Counted from the stretch's first letter, positions 51,719-61,621 are shown. The stretch is DNA of 64,000 nt from Galbitalea sp036495225 (GCA_036495225.1 DASXNG010000054.1:6071-70070); one strand, 5' to 3'. The notes: a model not told the origin generated them from the letters alone. Numbers and translations: made by a program.

Positions 51719-52741
51719 ATGACTTCGATCGTTGGTCGCCCCCTCTCCGTGCTGGATCTCGCGTCGGTGTACGAGGGGATGTCGCACGCGCAAGCGATCG
51801 CCCAAACCATCGAAACCGCGAAGCTCGCCGACGACCTCGGATATCGGCGATTCTGGGTGGCTGAGCACCACGGCATGCCCGCAGTGGCGAGTTCTGCTCC
51901 GGCGGTTCTGATCGGAGCTATCGCCGCAGCCACGTCGAGGATTCGCGTCGGCTCCGGCGGAGTCATGCTGCCGAATCATTCGTCGATGGTCATCGCGGAA
52001 CAGTTCGGCACACTCGTCGCCCTGCATGGCGATCGCATCGACCTGGGACTTGGTCGTGCGCCGGGAACCGATCAGCTCACGGCATCCATACTCCGACGCA
52101 ACATTGGCGCCGAGACAGTGGATGATTTCCCCAACCAGGTCGTCGAGTTGCTGGCATTCTTCGGGCTGATTCCGCCTCTCGAGAACGGTCTGGGTGAACG
52201 ACCGGCCGCGCATCCGGGGCTCGGCGACGCACCGGAAATGTGGTTGCTCGGCTCAAGCGGTTTCAGCGCCCAGCTCGCGGGCATGCTCGGACTGCCGTTC
52301 GCCTTCGCGCACCATTTCGCGGGCGGAGACAACACGCCGCTCGCATTCCAGCTCTACCGCGACAGTTTCGAGCCGAACGAACGCCGGGCGGAACCCCACT
52401 CAATGGTGGCCGTTGCGGCGCTCGTCGCCGACAGCGAAACGGATGCCGACCGGCTGGCTCTGCCGAATGGCCTGTATTTCAGCCGCCTTCGTTCCGGAGC
52501 GCGCCCCGGCAGAATCCCGACGCTGGCCGAGGCCGAGGCGCACGAGTGGACGCCCGCGGAGCTCGAGTTCGTGCGTGAGCGCAACGCACAGCAGGCCGTC
52601 GGAACGCTCGCGCACGTGACATCCCGCCTTCAGTCGTTGGCGGAGTCGACGGGGGCCGACGAACTGATTGTCGTGCCCCAAGGTCCAGACCTCCCCACGA
52701 AGCTCCGCACCCTCACCGATTTGGCATCGAATGCCCTCTAA
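51719..52741 (+). CDS. LLM-class (luciferase-like) flavin-dependent oxidoreductase
   Basis: Start at ATG 51719 (MTSIVGRPLSVLDLASVYEG), 340 residues. The (beta/alpha)8 luciferase-like pattern is clear: LADDLGYRRFWVAEHHGMPA, SRIRVGSGGVMLPNHSSMVI, DRIDLGLGRAPGTDQLTASI, MWLLGSSGFSAQLAGMLGLP and FAFAHHFAGG. Family members use reduced FMN or F420; the cofactor and substrate are not known. It is divergent from one giant-protein gene and convergent with the other. Its final codons, ATCG-AATGCCCTC-TAA, lie inside the family 2 repeat, which therefore provides its stop. Confidence 0.92.
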   Translation: MTSIVGRPLSVLDLASVYEGMSHAQAIAQTIETAKLADDLGYRRFWVAEHHGMPAVASSAPAVLIGAIAAATSRIRVGSGGVMLPNHSSMVIAEQFGTLVALHGDRIDLGLGRAPGTDQLTASILRRNIGAETVDDFPNQVVELLAFFGLIPPLENGLGERPAAHPGLGDAPEMWLLGSSGFSAQLAGMLGLPFAFAHHFAGGDNTPLAFQLYRDSFEPNERRAEPHSMVAVAALVADSETDADRLALPNGLYFSRLRSGARPGRIPTLAEAEAHEWTPAELEFVRERNAQQAVGTLAHVTSRLQSLAESTGADELIVVPQGPDLPTKLRTLTDLASNAL

Positions 52742-52794
52742 GTGCTAGTTGGGGTGCACTCGCACTCGCACCCGCACATACAGGGCATTCGATG
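52725..52794. repeat. Inverted repeat, family 2, copy 2 (holds the stop codon of the oxidoreductase)
   Basis: The left arm (52725-52745) reads CATCGAATGCCCTCTAAGTG with a final C; the right arm (52774-52794) is its near complement, ACATACAGGGCATTCGATG, with two mismatches. The loop has an inner stem GGGTGC/GCACCC. It shares its arms with 33025-33086. It lies between two convergent genes, and the TAA in the left arm ends the upstream coding sequence. Confidence 0.85.
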
Positions 52795-52797
52795 AAG

Positions 52798-55700
52798 TTA
52801 GGGGACGGTCACCGCCGCACTCACGAGGTCCACCGACGCGTGACCGGGGCGGGACGCGTGCACAATGAGCTGAATGTGGTCGGCGTGACCGACCTCCGGC
52901 AGGTTCGGCGTGTACGTTGAGCCGGCTGCGCCCGAAATGGGTTGCCACATCGGGTTGACCGGCGTGTTGTACTGCCACTCGAACGTCAGCGTCACCGGAT
53001 AGTTCCAGGCGCCGTAGCTCGCGGTGAGCAGTTTGCCGAGCCCGACCGTTCCGGTGATCTTGACCGGCGTCGCTGGCGCGAGAGGGGCGCCCAGACCTAT
53101 CGTGACGGGTGCGCTCGCTGCCACTCGCGGGTCGTAGTACGGCTTCTTCGCGGTGACAATAACCAGAATGTCGTCACTCAGATCGTTCGCCGTCACCGTG
53201 TACTTGGTACCGGTTGCGCCGGGGATGTCGTTGCCTCCGCGGGTCCACTGGTAGGTGAAGGCGAGCCCGGAGGTCGACCAGATCCCAGGAGTCACCGTCA
53301 GGACACTGTCGACTGTCGGGCTCCCGGACACGGTCGGATTGACCGAGTAGCCGAGGCTGGTGCCCGACTGCTCGACCGCCCCAACCGCCGTGAACTTCGT
53401 GGTCGTCCACCCCGACTTGGTGACCGTCACGACCACTGAGATCTTTTTGCCGACATCGGCCGCGACTGGCGTGTAGTTCTGGGACGTCGCGCCGGAGATG
53501 ACCACTCCGCTCCGGTACCACTGGTACGTCACGGTCGGAGAGACCACCGAGAAGAACGTCCAGCCTGCCGTGAGCTGCTGGCCGGTTGTCGGGGTGCCGC
53601 TCACGTTCACGGGAGTGAGGGCCGTGATGGCGCCCCCTCCGCGCGCCGTGACCGTCGCGCTCGAGTCGGCGTACCCGGTCTTCTTGACCGTCACCGTGAC
53701 GGCGATCTCGTAGCCCGCGTCCGCAATTGTCGGCGTGTACGTGGGAGAGTCACCGCCGATGGGGTCGGCCACCCCACCCGGCGAGACATGATGCCACGCG
53801 TAGTGAACCTCGGTTGGCATCGGACTCCAGGTGCCAGGCGACACAGAAAGCACGGTGCCGACCGCCGTCACGGCCGGAGCTTTGGTCATCGCGAACTGAC
53901 CCGAACCAGACTGGCCGGGATCCGCGATGAAAACCGTCCCCGGCAGATAGCCGGTCCTGGACGCCGTGATCTGCACGCCGACGTACCAGGTGGCCATGGC
54001 AGCAACCGGAACAACGAAGGTGGAGGATGTCGCGCCACCAACGGTCGTCCAGTTCGAGCCATCCGGTGACGTCTTCCACTGGTAGCCGAAGGTGACGCCA
54101 GGGATGCTCCACGTTCCCGGGTGCGCGGTCAGCTTGCTTCCGACCACGTTCGCCCCGCCGATGCTGGGAGCCTGCGCGCCCGAACCCGCGACCGGTGCCG
54201 ACCCGTTCGTGATGGTGAGGCTATTCGAGATCACGGACGCCGAGTTGTAGTTCACGTGGCTTGCTGTCTCGACCAGGCGGATGTGCTTTGCGAAGTAAGC
54301 CGCGGTGGGCGCCCAGGTCGGAGAACTCGCACCGGGGATGCCGAGCCAGCTCGTGCCCGATTGGTACTGCCACGCGTACGTGAGCGTCGAGTTGGCGATG
54401 CTCCAGCTGATCGGGCTCGCGGTTGTCGCGACTCCCACAGTTCCACCGGTGACGGTCAGGGTGCTGGCGGTCGTTTCACCACCCTTGCGAGCGAGGATGA
54501 TCGGCCCAAACGTCTGCTGATAACCACCCACGGCGTTGGCCACCGCCTGCACTCCAATGTGCGCGTGCAGGTGCGAGCCGAATGGGAAGGTTGGGCTTAC
54601 GGTAGCTGGCCCCGGCGAGTCATTCAGATCGTAGACGAACCAGTTGTAGGTGACCGGAGCGGCAGGTGAAAACGTTGCGCCTGATGCACTCAGTGTTGTC
54701 CCGCTGACCGTGACCTTCGGTGCACTCACCGGGTCCCGATATCCGGGAGTCACCGGTCCACTCGCGGCGACGGTCGCGGTCACCGTCGCGTGTCCGGCGA
54801 GATGAGCCGTGACATCCACTGCGATCTTCTTGCCCAGCAGGCTTTGTGGAATCCTGTACGTCGACCCCGTGCTGGTGCCCGGCGCCTTGGTGAACGGAGC
54901 CAGACCCGTCGCGCTGTACTTCCACTGGTAGGTGAAGCTTGTCGGCGATGGCGTCCATGTGCCGGTGTTCGCGCTAAGGACAAGCGCGGTGCCGGGGGTA
55001 CCGGAGATGCTCGGCGCAACGCTGACCGCCATGGGCGCGGCGACGACCGGGGTCGGCTCCGCGAACATCAGCGTCTTCGTCGCGTAGCCGGTCTTGCTGG
55101 CCCTAACTGTGAGCCGAAGCATGTGTCCGATATCCGCGACCGTCGGCGTGTAGTTGCACGTTGTGCCACCAACGACGGACTTCCAACTGGTGCCTGACTT
55201 GTACTGCCACGCGCACGTGGTCGAGGTGGGCGCCGGTGTGAAGCTTGGGACGATCGCGGTGAGTGGTGACCCGAATACCGGCGTCCCGGTCACGGTCAGC
55301 GGAGCGCTCGCGACCGGCGCGGCGCCCAGCTGCACGGTGATGCGTGGGGCGAAGTATGGCGTGTATCCGTCGTTCTCACGGAAGACCTCGACCGTGACGT
55401 ACTTACCCGATGTCCCAGCACGGGGGAGGGATGCGTTGTCGCTGTGCGGGGTCGCTGGGACGCCATCCACTTCCCACAGGTACTTTGTCGAACCAACATT
55501 GGGAGACCAGCTGGCAGCCGACGCGGTCCAGGTCGTCGAGCTGGTGGATACGGTTGGCGCCGTCACCAGCTTGAAGACACCCGGCTGCACGCCATCCGGC
55601 GGGGAGTCGTACACGAAGGTCGTGTAGCCGAAGTGCGACGCCGTCACCTCGATACGGATGTACGGTCCGTTGGCAAGATCGTCGGCCGTTTCCGTGTGTG

Positions 55701-57561
55701 TCGGTCCAGTGGCACCGGGGATGTTCGTCCAGGTGTTTCCGTCTGGACTCGTCTGCCACTGCAGCGATTCCGTGACTCCTGAGACGTTCCAGCCTGTCGA
55801 GGCGTACTTCAGGGTGCGACCCACCTGGCTCGTGCCCGCCAGGTAGCCTCCGCCAGAGTTGGCGTAGAGGGTGCCAGCGGTGATCGGACCGATCGCCGCC
55901 GAGTCCGAGCTTCCAGAGCCGTAGGTGAAGTCATATGCCGTCGTCCTCGCGGAGATCATCGTTCCGTAGTCATTGGCCTGCAGAATGTATGTCTGGTGCG
56001 TAGCGCCGGGGATCGGCACCCCGTTGCGCAACCACTGGAACGTCTCCTTTGCCGGATCGACGTCATCGGCATTCCAATCGCCGTGGGGGATTATCACCTG
56101 GTAACCGACCTCGACTCCGTAGTTCGAGATGAGGGTCGGCGTGACGGTCTGCAGCCCGCCGACAGGTTTCTTGTCGAGGGCGATTTGGGTGGTAAGCGGC
56201 GGATCCGTCTTGTAGGACACGTTGTACGACCCGCCCACGAGTTTGCGCTGCCACACGTTCACTGCGGGGTCGGTGCTGGTGTTCGAGCCCGCGGCCACCT
56301 GATAGAAGCCGCTGGCGAGGCCGGGGAACGAGAAGTTGCCCTGCGCATCGGTCGTCGTCGTAACCGCGCCATTGCTGGGCTGATCCGTGAGCGCCCCATC
56401 GTGATCGAGCGTGACGGGGATGTTGGGAATGCCGACGATCGTCGGAAGCTGACTGTTGTCCACGACCTGGCCGGTAAGCGCGTCGCCCGGGTACAACTCG
56501 ACATCCGCGTGCTGCAGCGTCGTGCCAGCAGTCACCAGGAACGGAGTGTCGAGCGTGCCGTCGTTGTGGTTCCCGAGGAACTCGCGACCGTAGATGGTGT
56601 TCGACGCAGGCAAGGGGGCAGTCGTGCGCGGCGCAAACTCGAGCGTGTAGTAGCCCGGCGCGAGCCCCGTGAGCGAATACGTGCCATCCGTCTTCGTGAG
56701 AGTGGACCGGAGTCCGAGTGACGAGTGCCCGGTGAAGCTGGGGTAAGGGCCTTCGAGGCGATAGGGCGTCACGACCACACCGGCCAGGTTCTCGACCGTC
56801 GATCCGGAGTTACCGGTCACGGTGCCGGAAATCGCACCTGCCTTGCCGAGCGTGAACGAGTATGCCGTGGTCTTTCCTGCGATCACCTCGAGAGCGGATG
56901 CCGCATCCAGGCTCGTCGCCCCGCCGGAGTACCCGGGACCGTAGGCCGCCGCGCCGGAGGCGAGCAGCACCTGAAGCTGGTATGACCCCGGCTCGAGTCC
57001 GGTGATCGAGTACGAGCCCGTCAAACTCGTCACGGCACTGCGCACCGGGGTTTGGTCGCTGCCGTTCGCGTAGGCGCGCACGGTGTAGCCCTGGAGGGCG
57101 ACGTGCGTGGTTGTCTTGACCGAACCGGAGATCGTGCCTGACGCGAGCAGTGCCGCATTGATGGTGTGATGGTCGGTCGCACTGACATCAAAACTCTTGG
57201 CGCTCGCGCCGTCCGAAGTGTCGCCAAGGTATTGCGTGTACGTCGTCGCTGACGCACCGAACCGCAGCGTGTACGTGCCGTTCGCGAGTGTGCTGAAGGC
57301 GTAGCTGCCAGTTGTGCTCGTCGTCGTCGCGGCGATCGCGGGCGAAGAGTCGACGGGAAAGGTGACGACGGCAACGCTGAGTCCGGCGATGGCGTTGCCA
57401 GTCGGGCCCGTCACGGTGCCGACGAGTTGTGGCGATGCCGCCTCTGCGGACAGCGGCACCAACGCGGTTGCGACGATGGCGAGTACGGCGGCAAGGCATC
57501 CCAGGATCCAAAGGCGTGCAGCCCTTTGGTGCGCAGTGGAGGGACGTCGGGTCGCGGGCAT
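52798..57561 (-). CDS. Second giant secreted repeat protein
   Basis: ATG 57561 is preceded by GAGGAGAAC, a strong ribosome-binding site. The 1,587-residue protein has an N-terminal signal peptide (LWILGCLAAVLAIVATALVP, cut near AEA), then about five carboxypeptidase-regulatory-like units (for example GSYSITGLEPGSYQLQV and GTYSLTGLAPGYYTLEF), and from about residue 470 onwards about eleven Ig-like repeats with WxxxxxxxxYQWxxxG and IPGATG or similar. No sorting signal or membrane span ends the chain. It is a paralogue in architecture of the product of 45823-51522 and is probably exported. Function unknown. Confidence 0.87.
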   Translation of the reverse strand: MPATRRPSTAHQRAARLWILGCLAAVLAIVATALVPLSAEAASPQLVGTVTGPTGNAIAGLSVAVVTFPVDSSPAIAATTTSTTGSYAFSTLANGTYTLRFGASATTYTQYLGDTSDGASAKSFDVSATDHHTINAALLASGTISGSVKTTTHVALQGYTVRAYANGSDQTPVRSAVTSLTGSYSITGLEPGSYQLQVLLASGAAAYGPGYSGGATSLDAASALEVIAGKTTAYSFTLGKAGAISGTVTGNSGSTVENLAGVVVTPYRLEGPYPSFTGHSSLGLRSTLTKTDGTYSLTGLAPGYYTLEFAPRTTAPLPASNTIYGREFLGNHNDGTLDTPFLVTAGTTLQHADVELYPGDALTGQVVDNSQLPTIVGIPNIPVTLDHDGALTDQPSNGAVTTTTDAQGNFSFPGLASGFYQVAAGSNTSTDPAVNVWQRKLVGGSYNVSYKTDPPLTTQIALDKKPVGGLQTVTPTLISNYGVEVGYQVIIPHGDWNADDVDPAKETFQWLRNGVPIPGATHQTYILQANDYGTMISARTTAYDFTYGSGSSDSAAIGPITAGTLYANSGGGYLAGTSQVGRTLKYASTGWNVSGVTESLQWQTSPDGNTWTNIPGATGPTHTETADDLANGPYIRIEVTASHFGYTTFVYDSPPDGVQPGVFKLVTAPTVSTSSTTWTASAASWSPNVGSTKYLWEVDGVPATPHSDNASLPRAGTSGKYVTVEVFRENDGYTPYFAPRITVQLGAAPVASAPLTVTGTPVFGSPLTAIVPSFTPAPTSTTCAWQYKSGTSWKSVVGGTTCNYTPTVADIGHMLRLTVRASKTGYATKTLMFAEPTPVVAAPMAVSVAPSISGTPGTALVLSANTGTWTPSPTSFTYQWKYSATGLAPFTKAPGTSTGSTYRIPQSLLGKKIAVDVTAHLAGHATVTATVAASGPVTPGYRDPVSAPKVTVSGTTLSASGATFSPAAPVTYNWFVYDLNDSPGPATVSPTFPFGSHLHAHIGVQAVANAVGGYQQTFGPIILARKGGETTASTLTVTGGTVGVATTASPISWSIANSTLTYAWQYQSGTSWLGIPGASSPTWAPTAAYFAKHIRLVETASHVNYNSASVISNSLTITNGSAPVAGSGAQAPSIGGANVVGSKLTAHPGTWSIPGVTFGYQWKTSPDGSNWTTVGGATSSTFVVPVAAMATWYVGVQITASRTGYLPGTVFIADPGQSGSGQFAMTKAPAVTAVGTVLSVSPGTWSPMPTEVHYAWHHVSPGGVADPIGGDSPTYTPTIADAGYEIAVTVTVKKTGYADSSATVTARGGGAITALTPVNVSGTPTTGQQLTAGWTFFSVVSPTVTYQWYRSGVVISGATSQNYTPVAADVGKKISVVVTVTKSGWTTTKFTAVGAVEQSGTSLGYSVNPTVSGSPTVDSVLTVTPGIWSTSGLAFTYQWTRGGNDIPGATGTKYTVTANDLSDDILVIVTAKKPYYDPRVAASAPVTIGLGAPLAPATPVKITGTVGLGKLLTASYGAWNYPVTLTFEWQYNTPVNPMWQPISGAAGSTYTPNLPEVGHADHIQLIVHASRPGHASVDLVSAAVTVP

Positions 57562-57659
57562 AGTTCTCCTCGTTCGGGTCGTGAGGATACCTAGTTTGGC
57601 GCGCGCGCCGTGTGCGCCGCTATGGGTAGTGACTACCTAGATCGGTGGGTGACCGCGGG

Positions 57660-59687
57660 TTACTCAAGGCCGCGACGCTTCAAGAGCGGGTCAATTTCCG
57701 CGTCCCGGCCGCGGAAGTCGCGGAACGCCACCAACGGGTCCTTCGAACCGCCAACCCCGAGCAGGCGCTCGCGAAAGCGATCGCCGTTCGCGCGCGTCAT
57801 CCCGCCGTTCTCTTTGAACCATTCGACCGTGTCCGCGTCGAGAACCTCGCTCCAGATGTACGAATAGTAACCGGCGTCATAGCCGCCGGAGAAGGTGTGC
57901 GCGAAGTACGAGCTGTAGTAGCGAGAAGGCACGACCGGGTTGTCGAGACCGAAGCTTGCGATCGCGTCCGTCTCGAATTTCTCGACATCGGTGATCGTGT
58001 CATCCGGTCCCATGCGATGCCAGGCCTGGTCGAGCAGGGCAGCCGTCAGGTACTCGCTCGTGGCGAAGCCCTCATTGAACGAGGATGAGGCTTGCAGCTT
58101 GTCGACGAACTCCTGCGGCATTGGCTCGCCGGTCTCGTGGTGGACGGCGTAGTTCGCGAGAACCTCCGGCCACAGCATCCACATCTCGTTGACCTGGCTC
58201 GGGAACTCCACGAAGTCCCGGAAGACGTTCGTGCCAGCGAACTTCGGGTAGGTGACGTGTGCGAACAACCCGTGCAGGGCGTGCCCGAACTCGTGGAAAA
58301 GTGTCTCGACCTGGTCGTAGGTGAGCAGCGTGGGCGACCCGGCTGCAGGCTTCGGCACGTTGTGGTTGTTGACGACGACCGTCGGGCTGCCGAGCAGGGT
58401 GTTCTGCGAGATCAGTGGATTCATCCATGCGCCGCCGCGCTTCGAGTCGCGCGTATAGAGGTCATAGAGGAAGAGGCCGACGGGTGAGCCATCCTCGTTC
58501 GAGACTTCGAAGATCCGAACATCCGGGTGGTAGCCGACGAGGTCTTTGCGCTCCTTGAAGGTGACGCCATAAACCTTGGTCGCAGCGAAGAAGACGCCGT
58601 CGTGGAGCACGCGCTCCGCCTCAAAGTACGGGCGCATCTCCGACGTGTCGACGTCGTACTTCGCCTTGCGCACCTTCTCGGTATAGAAGGCCCAGTCCCA
58701 GCTCTTCAACTCGAAGGCGTCGCCGATGATGTCCTGCAGGTCCTTCTGTTCAGCCTTCGCGTTGCGCGCTGCCGGGGGAGCGAGGCGCTTCAGCATCGCG
58801 TCGACTGCCTCGGGAGTGCGGGCCGTCTCATCTGATGTGACGACCGCTGCGTGGTCGGGGAACCCGAGCAACGCCGCCCGTTGCGCGCGAATCTTCGTGA
58901 TCTCGAGCACGAGCTCCCGGTTGTCGTATTCGCCGCCGCGGGCTCCGCGCGCTCGCGACGCGGTCATGATGCGCTCGCGGACATCCCGATTCGTCAGGGC
59001 ATCGAGGTACGGATGCCCCGTGTACAGCACGAGCGTGACGAGGTATTTGCCGTCAAGCCCGCGCTCCTTCGCTGCCTCGGCAGCGGCGGAAAGCTCGCCC
59101 TCGCTGAGCCCGTCAAGCTCTTTCACATCGTCGATGACGATTGCGAGGTCGTTGGTATCTGAGAGCAGGTTCTTCTCAAACCTCGTGCCCAGCGTGGCGA
59201 GGGTCTGGTTGTACCCCATGAGCGTCGCCTTGTCCTCGTCGCTGAGGCCCGCGCCGGCGACGGTGAACTCGGTGTAGTACCGCTCGATCAGGTAGACGGA
59301 CTCCGCATCGAGCCCGAGGATGTCGCGCCGCTTGTACAGCGACGCGATGCGCGCGTACAGCCGCGGGTTCAGCCGGATGGCGTCGGAGTGCGCAGCGAGC
59401 AGCGGAGCCATGTCTTGTTCGAGCTCGTTCGTATAGTCGTTACTGTCCGCGGACGACTGGTTGAAGAACGCGTTGGCTACGCGCTCCAGAATCTGGCCGC
59501 CACGTTCCAGCGGGATGAGGGTGTTCTCAAACGTCGCCGGGTCGGGGTTCTCCGCGACGGCAGTGATTTCGGCGAGGTGTTCCTCGAGCCCCTTGTCGAA
59601 CGCCGGCCGATAGTGCTCGTCTTTGATCTTGTCGAAGGGCGGCAGGCCGAAGGGGAGTGTGCTGGGCTCGAAGAACGGATTCGTCAT
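57660..59687 (-). CDS. M3-family oligopeptidase (peptidyl-dipeptidase Dcp/oligopeptidase A type)
   Basis: The 675-residue enzyme has the M3 zinc motif TLFHEFGHALHGLF, followed by the third zinc ligand in the NEMWMLWPEVLANYA segment and the VPSRYYSSYFAHTFSGGYDA region typical of the Dcp/PrlC group. It degrades short peptides in the cytoplasm. The N-terminal LPFGLPPFDKIKDEHYRPAF is also conserved. Start ATG 59687. No signal peptide is present. The upstream region contains the HNH relic. Confidence 0.94.
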   Translation of the reverse strand: MTNPFFEPSTLPFGLPPFDKIKDEHYRPAFDKGLEEHLAEITAVAENPDPATFENTLIPLERGGQILERVANAFFNQSSADSNDYTNELEQDMAPLLAAHSDAIRLNPRLYARIASLYKRRDILGLDAESVYLIERYYTEFTVAGAGLSDEDKATLMGYNQTLATLGTRFEKNLLSDTNDLAIVIDDVKELDGLSEGELSAAAEAAKERGLDGKYLVTLVLYTGHPYLDALTNRDVRERIMTASRARGARGGEYDNRELVLEITKIRAQRAALLGFPDHAAVVTSDETARTPEAVDAMLKRLAPPAARNAKAEQKDLQDIIGDAFELKSWDWAFYTEKVRKAKYDVDTSEMRPYFEAERVLHDGVFFAATKVYGVTFKERKDLVGYHPDVRIFEVSNEDGSPVGLFLYDLYTRDSKRGGAWMNPLISQNTLLGSPTVVVNNHNVPKPAAGSPTLLTYDQVETLFHEFGHALHGLFAHVTYPKFAGTNVFRDFVEFPSQVNEMWMLWPEVLANYAVHHETGEPMPQEFVDKLQASSSFNEGFATSEYLTAALLDQAWHRMGPDDTITDVEKFETDAIASFGLDNPVVPSRYYSSYFAHTFSGGYDAGYYSYIWSEVLDADTVEWFKENGGMTRANGDRFRERLLGVGGSKDPLVAFRDFRGRDAEIDPLLKRRGLE

Positions 59688-59696
59688 GCTTCGAGC

Positions 59697-60156
59697 CTAG
59701 AGCGCGCTTGTTGTTGGTTGAGTAGACCGCGCAGCGGTCGTATCGAAACCGTGGTTGGGGTGCCGTGGTGCAAAAGCGGCATGGACCGGGTGCGTGGGTG
59801 GCCGGTTGCCGAGGGTCTTGGTCGTTGACGATGTCGCGCCGTCGCCGCGCTCGCACTTCCACCGCACCGGGTGTGGTGTGGTTAGGCGGCGTTGGCGTGG
59901 GGTCGGGGGTGTGCCGGCTGGCCGCCAGGCGGTGTCGTCCCCGGTGAGGTTGGTGGGTCCGCCGCGGGAGTGGTATTCGAGATGGTGGGCGTCGCACCAG
60001 GCGGCCCGGTTGTGGCAGCCGGGGCCGACGCAGTGGGGTCCGGATGATCATGCCGCGTTTGTGGGCGGGGGTGAAGTAGCGGGAGAGCACGGTTTCGTAG
60101 AGGGGGTGTTGTTTTGGCCCGGACGCACGTCCCGGCAGGCCGTGAGTCGCCCACAT
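59697..60156 (-). pseudogene. Frameshifted remnant of a DUF222/HNH-type endonuclease
   Basis: On the minus strand, 60156 to about 60040 reads YETVLSRYFTPAHKRGMIIR, then a shift near 60040 puts the reading in another frame, GPHCVGPGCHNRAAWCDAHH followed by LEYHSRGGPTNL. This is the C-terminal HNH module (two cysteines, WCDAHH, HSRGGPTNL) of the DUF222/REP13E12-associated HNH family. The second frame stays open to 59697 and ends by reading through the repeat arm (FDTTAARSTQPTTSAL). The N-terminal DUF222 domain is missing. The rest of the 59688-60298 gap shows no other gene. Confidence 0.8.
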
Positions 60157-60285
60157 CCGTCAAGTTCAGCAGCCCGAACCCAGCAGAACCGGGCAACTCA
60201 CGCAGACCATCGATGCCGCCCTTAAGCACCACGGAACCCTCAACCGGTTTCGATACGCGACGCTGCGCGCCGCTACTCAACCAAC
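59711..60285. repeat. Dispersed repeat, family 1, split by an HNH relic
   Basis: The left arm (59711-59750) reads TTGTTGGTTGAGTAG ... CGTATCGAAACC, and the right arm (60246-60285) reads GGTTTCGATACG ... GCTACTCAACCAAC. These are the two arms of the same inverted repeat found intact at 9232, 30897 and 31501, here separated by about 495 bp that contains a broken HNH-endonuclease sequence. The whole block looks like a longer version of the element, with cargo in the loop. Confidence 0.75.
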
Positions 60286-60298
60286 CAGGGAGCGAGAG

Positions 60299-61621
60299 CT
60301 AATGCGCCCGGATCAGGCGGCCGTAGAACTCGATGCCCTTGAGCCAGGTCGCGACACGGATGCGCTCGTTCACGGCGTGCAGGGTGCCACGTTCCGCCGT
60401 CGACATTTCGAAGGGTGTGAAACGGTAGACGGACTTGCTGATGCCCGTGAAATGCCGACTGTCGCTCGCGCCGAGCATGATGTACGGGGACACGATCGTG
60501 CCGGGGTAAACCGCTTCGACGCTAGAAGACAGCAGGTCCCATTGCTGACCGCTGGTGGGCGATATCGGGGACGGCTCAGACGGGTTCGTAGCGCGAATCG
60601 CGACTCCGTCATCCCGAATCGCCTTGCGAATGTGTTCGACAGCGTCATCCACCGACGAGTCGACGGCCACTCGCACGTTCACGACGGCGGTCGCTGTCTC
60701 GGCGAGCGCGTTCTCGGACTTGCTCGCGTCGAGGCGCGTCACCACGCCCGTCGTGCGGATCATCGCACGCGTCTCGTCGCTGAGTCGGCCGAACAGTCCG
60801 AGCAGTAGTCCCCGGGTCAGCCACAGGTTGGTGAACGCCCACCGGTACGGCTGGCGGGCGTGCGCGCCGATCGTGCGAATCATTTCGAGGTTGGTCGGCG
60901 TGAATGAAGCGGGGAACGGCTTGGCATTGAGTCTCAGGATGGCTCGCGCCAGTCGCGTCGTCGCGCTGAGCTTCGGCGGTGTCGACGCGTGGCCGCCATC
61001 CTGTACCACCGTCAACTGCACAGACATGATGCCCTTCTCGCTGACACCCACGACAGCAATCGGGTCGCTCACCCCAGGGAAAATGTCGTGAACAATGGCG
61101 CCGCCCTCATCCAGTACGAGAACCGGACGGATGCCACGAGTCTCAAGCAGCGTCGCGATCGCATGCGCGCCCGAGCCAACGGTCTCCTCGTCGTGTCCGA
61201 AACTCAGGTAGATGTCGTTCGCCGGGGTGAATCCGGCGGCAAGCGCTGCCTCAACCGCCTCGAGGATGCTTACGACGGCACCCTTGTCGTCGAGTGCGCC
61301 GCGCCCCCAGATTTCTGCGGTGTCGCCTTTGCCGACAAGTTCGGCGTCGAATGGCGGATGATCCCAGCGCTCGTTCGTCGCGGCGACAACGTCGTAGTGC
61401 GCCATCAGGACGGTCGGCGCATCGGATGACGCTCCAACCCAGCGAAACAGCAGGGAGTGTCCGGCGATCACCTCGCGGTTGAGCTTCTTGTGGGTCAGCG
61501 GATACAGCTTGCGCAGCAGCTTGATGAAGTCGTCGAAGTGCTTCCACTCGACTTCATCCGGATCGAGCCGCGAAATTGTCGGGATGCGCAGCGCTGCACG
61601 AAAGCGTTCGACCGAATCCAC
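60299..61621 (-). CDS. M20-family zinc metallopeptidase (carboxypeptidase-like)
   Basis: The 440-residue protein has M20 signatures: VLMAHYDVVAA, WGRGALDDKGAVV (metal-bridging Asp), LSFGHDEETVGSGAHAIA (catalytic Glu-Glu), LVLDEGGAIV and ASDSRHFTGI with the last histidine. The overall length and layout resemble the PM20D1/CPS1 carboxypeptidase group. The dimerisation domain is in the middle. It would release C-terminal residues or cleave N-acyl amino acids. No signal peptide. It follows the HNH relic on the same strand. Confidence 0.92.
   Translation of the reverse strand: MDSVERFRAALRIPTISRLDPDEVEWKHFDDFIKLLRKLYPLTHKKLNREVIAGHSLLFRWVGASSDAPTVLMAHYDVVAATNERWDHPPFDAELVGKGDTAEIWGRGALDDKGAVVSILEAVEAALAAGFTPANDIYLSFGHDEETVGSGAHAIATLLETRGIRPVLVLDEGGAIVHDIFPGVSDPIAVVGVSEKGIMSVQLTVVQDGGHASTPPKLSATTRLARAILRLNAKPFPASFTPTNLEMIRTIGAHARQPYRWAFTNLWLTRGLLLGLFGRLSDETRAMIRTTGVVTRLDASKSENALAETATAVVNVRVAVDSSVDDAVEHIRKAIRDDGVAIRATNPSEPSPISPTSGQQWDLLSSSVEAVYPGTIVSPYIMLGASDSRHFTGISKSVYRFTPFEMSTAERGTLHAVNERIRVATWLKGIEFYGRLIRAH

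Noticed and set aside
59882..60280. 132-codon Pro/Thr/Ala-rich open frame on the minus strand
   Set aside because: This is the wrong frame over the HNH relic. The adjacent frame contains the HNH signature CVGPGC ... WCDAHH.
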